This document shows, piece by piece, positions 25,190 through 30,949 of a stretch of DNA of 30,949 nt. Made by a program: the position numbers and the translations under genes. This stretch comes from Myxococcota bacterium (GTDB taxonomy: Bacteria > Myxococcota_C > UBA6777): the NCBI GenBank assembly GCA_963169055.1, contig CAUJFU010000081.1:1-30949 (forward strand), read 5' to 3'. Each line of letters opens with the position of its first letter. The first letter of the stretch is position 1. The notes under the pieces were generated by a model, which did not search any database, had not been told where the DNA came from, and was given only the letters and a program-made list of their open reading frames with translations.

Positions 25190-25465
25190 CTATTCCAAGA
25201 GGCCGATGCCAACTTGTGCGCCAGCGGTGGATTGGCTCAATTGAGCGACGGCTCCGGCCAGACCTTGGCCGAAGACTTGGCCGACTTGTGCGCTCGAAGC
25301 CCCTGTTTGTTGTTGGAGGGTGTTGGAGAATTGCTGTGCAAGAGAGGGGTTGGTTTTGATCTGTTGGAGGGCGGAGCCGATCTGCTGGCTGTTGCTTTGT
25401 TTGATTTGTTGAGCGCCGACTTGTTGGACTTTGGGGGCATTTTGGGTACTGATACGATTTGGCAT
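25190..25465 (-). CDS. Candidate precursor/scaffold peptide, 91 aa, Gln-rich
   Basis: The ORF opens MPNRISTQNA; AAAGGAA lies 8 nt before the ATG at 25465. It is first in the operon. Of 91 residues, 21 are Gln. There is no Cys, Trp, Tyr, His or Asp, and the only acidic residue is the terminal Glu of VGIGLLE. QQI occurs three times in residues 19-36 (QQIKQSNSQQIGSALQQIK). The second half is small-residue-rich (GASSAQVGQVFGQGLAGAVA). With no Cys it cannot form lanthionines. Its size, position and distinctive C-terminus suit a peptide to which a PEARL-like enzyme adds an amino acid, or one modified on Ser, Thr, Asn or Glu. No leader family was recognised, and a structural or assembly protein cannot be excluded. 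Confidence 0.65.
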   Translation of the reverse strand: MPNRISTQNAPKVQQVGAQQIKQSNSQQIGSALQQIKTNPSLAQQFSNTLQQQTGASSAQVGQVFGQGLAGAVAQLSQSTAGAQVGIGLLE

Positions 25466-25514
25466 GGTTGGTTTCCTTTGAGTGGTATGGAAGGTCGCAA
25501 GCGGGCGCTCTGTG

Positions 25515-25532
25515 AACAGGCGCTCGCCTGTT
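25515..25532. promoter_or_regulatory. Perfect inverted repeat in the operon leader
   Basis: AACAGGCG-CT-CGCCTGTT forms an 8-bp stem 50 nt upstream of the peptide start, followed on the plus strand by two further T. It could be a leader hairpin or an operator. Confidence 0.4.
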
Positions 25533-25654
25533 TTGCGAGGTGTACTAGCCGACAAACGATAGATCACGCTTCGTAAAAGAAAAAGGGGGCAGCCTACATA
25601 TACGATATCCGAGAGGTGTGTACACAAAGGATCGTACGTAGACGCCCTATTATT

Positions 25655-25676
25655 GGGCAGCCACAGGGGGCTGCCC
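25655..25676. repeat. REP-like hairpin
   Basis: GGGCAGCC-ACAGGG-GGCTGCCC is an 8-bp perfect stem flanked by TACGTA on both sides (25635-25640 and nearby 25679-25685). Its form resembles small dispersed palindromic repeats; only one copy is in the window. Confidence 0.5.
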
Positions 25677-25813
25677 CTACGTAGGCCGATCATACCTCGG
25701 GTTGATGCATCATCGGTGCTTTTGGATCCAAAGTTGCCTTGTGCTCTCCACCCCACTTCCACCACTTCGTCAAAGGTCTGAACCATCGAGAGGGCGGGAC
25801 TTTTGCGGTGGAC

Positions 25814-25943
25814 AAAACCCGTGTTCGCGCCCCTTCAAGCGGAGCCGTTGTAGGTTTGGAAAAACGTCTGTTTGTCCCGCCAATACGGGGTCAAGGGAGC
25901 CACGCTCCCTTGCGGGGCGTGGGGTGGAACCCCACAAAAACCA
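25814..25943 (-). repeat. Dispersed 130-bp structured element, copy G
   Basis: This copy is in reverse orientation, 26 bp beyond the stop of the GH13 gene and in sense with it. Hairpin 1 is GTGGGGT-TCC-ACCCCAC; hairpin 2 is CAAGGGAGC-GTG-GCTCCCTTG. It ends GAACACGGG plus TTTT, then GTCCACCGC as in D and E. Confidence 0.92.
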
Positions 25944-25969
25944 TTCGAATTGTGTAAGTCCTACCTGAC

Positions 25970-28474
25970 TTATTTTTTGATGAGGAAGACGGGTGTGATG
26001 GGGTTTACGGGGATGGTGAGGTTGCCACCAGAGACGGTGATTTGCCCGCCAGCGAGGGCGTTTTCAAAGACGGTGCCATCGGAGACGCCGAGAGCGCTTG
26101 CGGAAAGGGTGACGGTGCGTTGTCCGCCGCGATTGAGGATGATCACGGCGGGGCCGCCTTGTCCTGTACGCAAAAAGACAAGGTGGTCGCTGCTGGCTTG
26201 GAGGGTGGAACCGAGCGCGCCGCGACGCAAGGCTTCGTATTGTTGGCGCGCTTTTCCGATCTTTTGCATCATGGCGAGGGTGTTTTTCTCGAAGGCGCTT
26301 AATTGGCTGTCAAAGCGCATCATGCGGCGGTTATCGGGATCGCCTGCACCCGGGAGTCCGAATTCATCGCCGTAATAGACCAAGGGGATGCCGGGCAGAG
26401 CGAAGATATAAGCGAAGGCCAGCAAGAGTTTTTTGTAGGCGTCTTCGGAGGTGGGGGCGGTGGGCGGGCCGTTCCATGATTGGGCGCGGTTGCTGATTAC
26501 GTCCCAGATGCCGCAACGGATCTGTCCGCCAGCCATGCTAACAAATCGGGCGATGTCATGGTTTCCGATGAAGGTGGACATTAGTGCATCGCTGCCGTAG
26601 GACGCCATGATCCCGCGTGCGGCTTGGTCGAAGGAATCGAGGCCGATCTCGTTGCGAGCAAAGGCTTTGAGGATCTGGAGATTGAGCGGGAAGTCGAATT
26701 GCCCGTGGACTTGGTCGTTTGCGATGTACTTTTTGATCAAGCCCGTGTCGCCTGTAAAGGTTTCGCCCACCATATAAAAGTCGACGCCTGTGCTTTCGAA
26801 TTCTTTGGCGGTGCGTTGGCGAAGTTGGCGGATAAAGCCTTGTTCGATGTGTTTGAGTGCGTCGACCCGCAAGCCATCGGCCCCTGTTTTTTTGACCCAG
26901 TCGACGACGTGATCGAGCATGATCTTGGAGATGGCGGTGTTGTTGTAGTTGATATCGGGGAGATAGTCGACGAACCAACAGGTGACGGGTTTGTTGTCCC
27001 ATCCGACGTTGTCGCAGATCTCGGCGGGTGTGTTGAAGTAGCCGCTGTTGGCGTGTTGTTTGTAGATCGGGGACTCTTTGTGCAAATGGTTGACGGTAAA
27101 GTCGAGCAAGATGCGGATGCCGCGCTTGTGGGCTTTGACGACGAGGTCTTGGAGATCTTGGAGCGTGCCAAAGTGTTCTTCGACTTTGTTGGTGTCGACG
27201 GGCCAATATCCGTGATAGCCGCTGTAGCGGGTTTGAATCCATTGGATGTTGGGATCTTTAGAATTCATATTGCACCAGTGGCTTCCCGGGCGTGCGCCGG
27301 GTTCGGCGTAATCGGGGTTATCGATCGGCCACGTGATCCAGAGTGCGTTGATGCCCAGAGCATCGAAGTATCCGCTATCGATCTTTTGGCTGAGTCCTTT
27401 GAAGTCGCCGCCCATGTAGTTCAACAGGTCGGGTGTGTCGGCGAAAGGCTTGTTGTTGGCTGGATCGCCATCAAGGAAGCGATCGATCATCGCGAAGTAA
27501 AGGGAGACATCGCGCCAGTCGGTCGAGAAGCCCACATAGATCTTGAGTAATTTGACGGCGGAACGTTGGCCGTTTTGGTCTTCGACTTCGACACGCAGAT
27601 CGTGGATGCCTTTGGCAAGACCTTTGAGATCGACTTTGATCGTATTGCCCGAGTGGGTGACACTGCCCGCAGGGGCGGCTTGGTGATCGAGGGTGGCGAT
27701 GACTTTGGAGACGCCCGATCCCGATGCGCCCGACTTAAAGAGCAGATCAGCGGTAAAGTCGCTGTTGGTGGTTTTGTGGGAGGTGACTTCGACGGTGGGA
27801 TCGGTACAAGGAGCGATCTCGATGATGCTATTTTGTCCGCCAAATCCGTCTGGTGCGGTGCGTGGGTTGTCAGGATCGGGGATCCATTTCCCATCGACGA
27901 CGAACTTGTATTGGTGCGTACCTTCGGGGAGTTTTTGTGTCACTTCCCAAAGTGAGCCTTGGGTGTTGACCATCGCATACGCGCCCTTGGCGACGCTATC
28001 GGCCCAACTGTTAAAACTGCCCGCCACAAAGACCGTCACGGGGGTCTGGCCTTTGGCATCATAACGAAAGGTCGTCACACCGCATCCTGTCGGTTGTGTG
28101 GGCTGATCCGCTGTTTGCTCGGGAGGGTTGGCTTCGGAGTTCTGTTCGGGGGTGGGTTCCGTTGAACCGTCGGGCGTTGTTTCGGTCGAGCCATCGGGCG
28201 AATGGGGTTCGTTGGTTTCGGGGCGGCCCTCTTCGGTCTTTTCGGTGGTCGTGGTCTCTGTTGGGGCAGGTTCGTTGCTTGATTCCGTTGGTGTGTTCTC
28301 GCCCGTCCCTTCGTTGTTTTGTGTCCCCTCTTGTTTGGTTTCTTGGGTGTTCTCTTGGGCCGACTCCGACGGGGCCAACGTGTCGCACGCCCACATCGAC
28401 ACTACGCACCACAACACCAACACGCACCACGCCGCCCCTCGTCGAATCCACCGTTGCTTTTGTCTCTCGAACAT
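25970..28474 (-). CDS. GH13 alpha-amylase-family lipoprotein with N-terminal carbohydrate-binding-like domain
   Basis: The 834-aa protein starts MFERQKQRW and has lipobox SMWAC with C30, so it is membrane-anchored and exported. Residues 31-130 are a Glu/Thr/Pro/Ser linker. Residues about 142-220 resemble an AMPK/CBM48 glycogen-binding domain (VTVFVAGSFNSW, HQYKFVVDGKWIPDPDNP). A beta domain follows to about 315. The GH13 barrel starts near 322 (DVSLYFAMIDRF) and has DFTVNH (D458), GLRVDALKH (nucleophile D538), VGETF (acid/base E571) and GNHD (D640). All catalytic residues are present. A C-terminal beta domain ends the protein. It probably hydrolyses alpha-glucans outside the cell. GGAGGG lies only 3 nt before the ATG, which is close but no better start keeps the lipobox pattern. 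Confidence 0.93.
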   Translation of the reverse strand: MFERQKQRWIRRGAAWCVLVLWCVVSMWACDTLAPSESAQENTQETKQEGTQNNEGTGENTPTESSNEPAPTETTTTEKTEEGRPETNEPHSPDGSTETTPDGSTEPTPEQNSEANPPEQTADQPTQPTGCGVTTFRYDAKGQTPVTVFVAGSFNSWADSVAKGAYAMVNTQGSLWEVTQKLPEGTHQYKFVVDGKWIPDPDNPRTAPDGFGGQNSIIEIAPCTDPTVEVTSHKTTNSDFTADLLFKSGASGSGVSKVIATLDHQAAPAGSVTHSGNTIKVDLKGLAKGIHDLRVEVEDQNGQRSAVKLLKIYVGFSTDWRDVSLYFAMIDRFLDGDPANNKPFADTPDLLNYMGGDFKGLSQKIDSGYFDALGINALWITWPIDNPDYAEPGARPGSHWCNMNSKDPNIQWIQTRYSGYHGYWPVDTNKVEEHFGTLQDLQDLVVKAHKRGIRILLDFTVNHLHKESPIYKQHANSGYFNTPAEICDNVGWDNKPVTCWFVDYLPDINYNNTAISKIMLDHVVDWVKKTGADGLRVDALKHIEQGFIRQLRQRTAKEFESTGVDFYMVGETFTGDTGLIKKYIANDQVHGQFDFPLNLQILKAFARNEIGLDSFDQAARGIMASYGSDALMSTFIGNHDIARFVSMAGGQIRCGIWDVISNRAQSWNGPPTAPTSEDAYKKLLLAFAYIFALPGIPLVYYGDEFGLPGAGDPDNRRMMRFDSQLSAFEKNTLAMMQKIGKARQQYEALRRGALGSTLQASSDHLVFLRTGQGGPAVIILNRGGQRTVTLSASALGVSDGTVFENALAGGQITVSGGNLTIPVNPITPVFLIKK

Positions 28475-28550
28475 ACGCCCTCCGAAAAAAATCACAAACA
28501 AAAACAAATACATCGACAATGTTTGCCAACGTACCTTCAAAACGCGGCAC

Positions 28551-28579
28551 ACTATAACGATTCCTTCCCAACAAAGCAA
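28551..28579 (-). promoter_or_regulatory. Candidate sigma-70-type promoter of the GH13 gene
   Basis: On the minus strand TTGCTT (28579-28574) and TATAGT (28556-28551) are 17 nt apart. The -10 matches the consensus in five of six bases and the -35 in three. They lie about 80 nt upstream of the start. Confidence 0.4.
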
Positions 28580-28721
28580 TCCTGTTTTTTCCTGCCAAAT
28601 CCTTGATCTTTCAAGTTGAATTCTGAATCCTGATTCACTCTGAGGGCAGCGGTGTGGTTCAGTGGTCTTTGTGGGGCGTTTCTTTTGAGGGGGCTTGTGC
28701 CGTGTTGTGGAGCGTGGCACC

Positions 28722-28797
28722 AATTGTCGAGCAAGGGCGGTAAATTGCCGAACGAAGGGCGTTTGATTGTCAAACGAACGGCAAGCAAGGGTGTTTG
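28722..28797. repeat. Degenerate tandem repeat containing a perfect inverted repeat
   Basis: Units starting ATTGYC at 28723, 28744 and 28766 contain versions of GAACGAAGGGCG or AGCAAGGGTG. Across two units, CGTTTGA-TTG-TCAAACG (28760-28776) is a perfect 7-bp palindrome. It could be a regulator-binding site. Confidence 0.4.
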
Positions 28798-28899
28798 TCG
28801 CGTCTTGCTTTGGACGGTGTTGCAACCTACGGAAGATTAGGCGGCACTTGTGTTCGTGGAGTACCGCGAGGTCGGTGGATTGTGTGAGGGGAAAAGATC

Positions 28900-29901
28900 A
28901 TGCGGATAGGCTTGTGGTGTTGGGCTTTTGTAGTGTTGGGTGGCGTTGCTTGCGCTCCCAAAAAGCCGCCGGATCAGACGTCTGATGCGGTGGTGGTGGT
29001 GAAAGCGGGGATGCGTATCCAAGACGCCATCGACGCGACAGCGTTGGAAAAGACACAGATATTGGTTGAACCCGGCGAGTATACCGAGAAGATCTCGTTT
29101 CGTTCAGGGATTCACCTCAAGGCGACGGTTGCGCTTGGAGCGGTGATCCGTCATCCCGCGCTGGTTGCAGGGGAAACTGTTGTGGGTTGGGGAGTGAAAG
29201 ATGTGACGCTTGAAGGGTTTGATATCCGAGGTGCGGTGCATTTTAGCCAGAAAGGAAACGATTTCACCCAACCCACCGAGCGTTTGAAGATCTTGCGCAA
29301 TCGCATCTCGGAAGTTGGAACCAAGGACGCGATCAAGATCTCCCATGCCATCGACTTTGAGATCTCGGAGAATGACGTCTCGGGATCGACGGCGGAGCAA
29401 GGGATCGATATGGTGGCGGCCAAACGTTTTCGCGTCACCAAGAACAAAGTGCATGACATCAAAAATCGCTCGGGGATGTGCATCGTTGCGAAAGGTGGTT
29501 CGTTTGATGGGGAGATCTCAGAGAATGAGGTTTCGTTTTGTGGCAACGCCGCGATCGCTTGCGGCCAAGTCAGCGACGAGATCGTGATCTTGCCCGAAGG
29601 TTTGGCCCAACGATACGAAGCCAAGCAGATCGTCGTGGCCAAAAATCGCATCCATGATCACGAGAAGATGGCGATCCTCGTGATGGGGGCGAAGAATTGC
29701 ACGATCCAAGACAACGAGATCGGTGCTTCGGTCTACTACACAGATATCTTTGTGGGCGGCTCTTCGATGACGCACAACCCAGCGTGGATATCGGAGGATA
29801 TCCAGATCCTCCAGCCTCGGTTGCTTCGGGAGCGCATCGACCTAGAAGCCGGTCAGAAGGGGATCACGTTGAACGGCCAAGCCATCGAAAAATCGCCTTG
29901 A
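28900..29901 (+). CDS. Right-handed beta-helix lipoprotein
   Basis: The 333-aa protein starts MRIGLWCWAF, with lipobox GGVAC and C18. GAGGGG lies about 8 nt upstream. Residues about 40-260 form repeated strands typical of parallel beta-helix proteins (PbH1): repeated x-N-x-I/V-x-D/S turns such as LKILRNRISEVG, FEISENDVSGS, FRVTKNKVHDIK and CTIQDNEIGAS. An opening DAIDATALEKTQILVEPGEYTEKISF resembles pectin-lyase-like and DUF1565/NosD-type domains. This fold binds or cleaves polysaccharides, but no lyase catalytic residues are evident, so enzyme activity is not claimed. It converges on the sigma-factor locus with only 27 bp between the genes. Confidence 0.85.
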   Translation: MRIGLWCWAFVVLGGVACAPKKPPDQTSDAVVVVKAGMRIQDAIDATALEKTQILVEPGEYTEKISFRSGIHLKATVALGAVIRHPALVAGETVVGWGVKDVTLEGFDIRGAVHFSQKGNDFTQPTERLKILRNRISEVGTKDAIKISHAIDFEISENDVSGSTAEQGIDMVAAKRFRVTKNKVHDIKNRSGMCIVAKGGSFDGEISENEVSFCGNAAIACGQVSDEIVILPEGLAQRYEAKQIVVAKNRIHDHEKMAILVMGAKNCTIQDNEIGASVYYTDIFVGGSSMTHNPAWISEDIQILQPRLLRERIDLEAGQKGITLNGQAIEKSP

Positions 29902-29928
29902 GTTGTTCGATGAGTGGGTTGGGGGGGG

Positions 29929-30213
29929 TTAGAGGTTGGCGGCGGATTCTTGGAGGCGGTTGCGGAAGTTTTTACGGAAGGTGATCAGACTTTTCATTTT
30001 GTTTCGTGCGCGGCCTGAGTAGAGGGACATCATGGGCTTTTCGAGTCCACCCGTAAGAGTCGTAGCTTCAAAGTCGATCTTGGTGACTTTTCGGTACATG
30101 TAGGAGCTTTGGTTGGTGGGTTCTGGTTTGGTTTGGGGCTGGGCTTCGGCGAGGTTTGCGCCGAGCAGACTGGACGAGATCATGGCGGCGGCAAGGATGG
30201 ATTTGATCTTCAT
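29929..30213 (-). CDS. Small secreted protein starting in frame inside the sigma-factor ORF
   Basis: The 94-aa protein starts MKIKSILAAAMISSSLLG and has signal-peptide cleavage near AEAQ. GAAGGAG stands 8 nt before the ATG at 30213, so independent translation is likely. The mature part reads KVTKIDFEATTLTGGLEKP, then RARNKMKSLITFRKNFRNRL. From memory this resembles short secreted proteins of Myxococcota with the pattern v-D-F-E, L, K-P, S-L-I-x-R-x-x-F; no function is known to me. The upstream sigma-factor frame runs into it without a stop codon, so a fused 336+ aa protein is also possible. The signal peptide and strong ribosome-binding site favour a separate product. Confidence 0.7.
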   Translation of the reverse strand: MKIKSILAAAMISSSLLGANLAEAQPQTKPEPTNQSSYMYRKVTKIDFEATTLTGGLEKPMMSLYSGRARNKMKSLITFRKNFRNRLQESAANL

Positions 30214-30949
30214 GGCATCGGCTCCTTCGAGGGTATGCGCTTTGGCGCGGTTGGGTATGGAGGGTCGGGTTGGGTGCGTTTGCATCGGTCTTTTTTTCAG
30301 ACGGCGAGGGCTGCGGCTTTCTGACGGATGGCGCGAGGTGTTCGCTCCCATCGAAGCCGCAGACGAGGCCGAGGTGGTCGAAGAGAAAGACGTGATCGGC
30401 GAGACGGTGATGACATCGGTTTGTGGGCGTGGTGTGAGCGAGAACACGCCGACCACAGAGGCCGTTGTGACGGTACTTGTCCACACGGCTACGCTGGCTT
30501 TGCTCAAGAACGCGGTTTGGGAAGCTGCTTTGGCTGTACTGAAAGAGTGAGCGAGCAGTTGTTTTCCGCGCACCAAGAAAGCCCATGCCATCGCCCCGAC
30601 AGCGGACAACAAGGTCCATGCTTCGCGCATGATCGGGTGATGTTTGAGTCGTTCGCGTGCGTGGGCTTCGGTGGCATAGACCGTTTTTTCGGCGATATCG
30701 AGCGTTTGTGCGGTTTGTGTGACTTCGTTTTCTTGGAGCACGCGCAGCGCGATCACGGAGCGTTGGCGGGGGGGCAGTTCTGCGACCGCTGCGTGAACCA
30801 ATTGAAGCCCTTGTTGTTGAGCGATGCGGTTTTCGGGAGAGATATGCGTACACGCCGTCTGTTCGGCCTCTGCGAGCGGGGCGATCGAAAGACTTCGACC
30901 TTCGTGGCGCAGCCAGTCGATGGCTTTGTTTCGACCCATGACGGACAGC
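29929..30949 (-). CDS. ECF-type sigma factor with membrane-segment tail, 5' end outside window
   Basis: This frame enters at the right edge. LSVMGRNKAIDWLRHEGRS matches the end of sigma region 2 (2.4), so the N-terminus is cut off. Region 4 follows with the helix-turn-helix part: ELPPRQRSVIALRVLQE, then VTQTAQTLDIAEKTVYATEA. After it come two hydrophobic segments (WTLLSAVGAMAWAFLV and ASVAVWTSTVTTASVVGVFSL) and a Ser/Arg/Lys-rich stretch. Sigma factors with such membrane tails may be self-regulated at the membrane; this is inference. The frame continues without a stop into the small secreted protein at 30213. Where the sigma factor really ends is therefore unclear; it may stop only at 29929 as a fusion. 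Confidence 0.75.
   Translation of the reverse strand, partial: LSVMGRNKAIDWLRHEGRSLSIAPLAEAEQTACTHISPENRIAQQQGLQLVHAAVAELPPRQRSVIALRVLQENEVTQTAQTLDIAEKTVYATEAHARERLKHHPIMREAWTLLSAVGAMAWAFLVRGKQLLAHSFSTAKAASQTAFLSKASVAVWTSTVTTASVVGVFSLTPRPQTDVITVSPITSFSSTTSASSAASMGANTSRHPSESRSPRRLKKRPMQTHPTRPSIPNRAKAHTLEGADAMKIKSILAAAMISSSLLGANLAEAQPQTKPEPTNQSSYMYRKVTKIDFEATTLTGGLEKPMMSLYSGRARNKMKSLITFRKNFRNRLQESAANL

Larger units (their letters stand above)
25466..25813. other. Upstream region of the peptide-modification operon
   Basis: This stretch holds the leader inverted repeat at 25515-25532 and a G/C hairpin at 25655-25676. A weak promoter candidate on the minus strand has TTGTGT (25627-25622) and TATATG (25602-25597), spacing 19 nt, which is longer than usual. 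No gene is supported here. Confidence 0.35.
28475..28899. other. Divergent intergenic region between GH13 and beta-helix genes
   Basis: This 425-bp gap serves two outward-facing genes. It contains the GH13 promoter candidate (28551-28579), a locally AT-rich stretch up to about 28640, and the degenerate tandem repeat with inverted repeat at 28722-28797. A short GAGGGG ribosome-binding motif precedes the beta-helix start. Confidence 0.55.

Noticed and set aside
25190-25465. Lanthipeptide precursor
   Set aside because: It contains no Cys, and the operon has no cyclase or elimination domain.
28551-28700. An eighth copy of the 130-bp element (TTTGTGGGGCG near 28672)
   Set aside because: Only the first dozen bases match; the hairpins and 3' end are absent.

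Overview
The window looks like chromosomal DNA of a GC-rich Gram-negative bacterium, most likely a Myxococcota-type deltaproteobacterial lineage. This is inferred from gene style: many lipobox proteins, a Cys-rich lipoprotein built from C-x2-D-x-D-C units, a Hanks-type kinase with periplasmic PPC-like domains, a TerB/J-domain membrane protein and an ECF sigma factor with a membrane tail. No rRNA, tRNA, CRISPR array or transposase was seen.

Layout: 1-1587 (-) is a secreted prolyl oligopeptidase cut off before its catalytic domain. 1750-2955 (+) is a TerB/degenerate-J membrane protein. 3333-6098 (+) is a 921-aa protein with a candidate Cys/His/Asp domain. 6308-6535 (+) is a SelW-like selenoprotein read through an in-frame TGA, which ordinary gene calling would miss. 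6815-9829 (-) is a lipoprotein plus OPT transporter pair. 10092-13230 (+) is a condensation-fold acyltransferase-like protein plus an M14 carboxypeptidase. 13453-14394 (+) is the Cys-rich lipoprotein. 14616-16691 (-) is a probable pseudokinase. 17077-18417 (+) is a circularly permuted ATP-grasp enzyme. 18621-19058 (+) is an AT-rich orphan. 19118-25465 (-) is a five-gene operon. 25970-28474 (-) is a GH13 lipoprotein, 28900-29901 (+) a beta-helix lipoprotein, and 29929 to the right edge (-) an ECF sigma factor in frame with a small secreted protein.

The most unusual unit is the operon 25465 to 19118. Its order is a small Gln-rich peptide with no Cys and a lone C-terminal Glu, a 173-aa unknown protein, a circularly permuted ATP-grasp enzyme, a LanB-type tRNA-dependent domain without an elimination domain, and an alpha-oxoamine synthase-like PLP enzyme. 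The last three genes overlap or nearly touch. I read it as a candidate peptide-templated (PEARL-like) natural-product pathway of unfamiliar composition. A second ATP-grasp of the same type lies nearby on the other strand.

Seven copies of a 130-132 bp element lie between genes. Each has two short hairpins, some with paired base changes between copies, and ends in GGG plus a T-run. Six of the seven lie just downstream of a gene and in its orientation, which suggests a 3'-end RNA element or terminator family.
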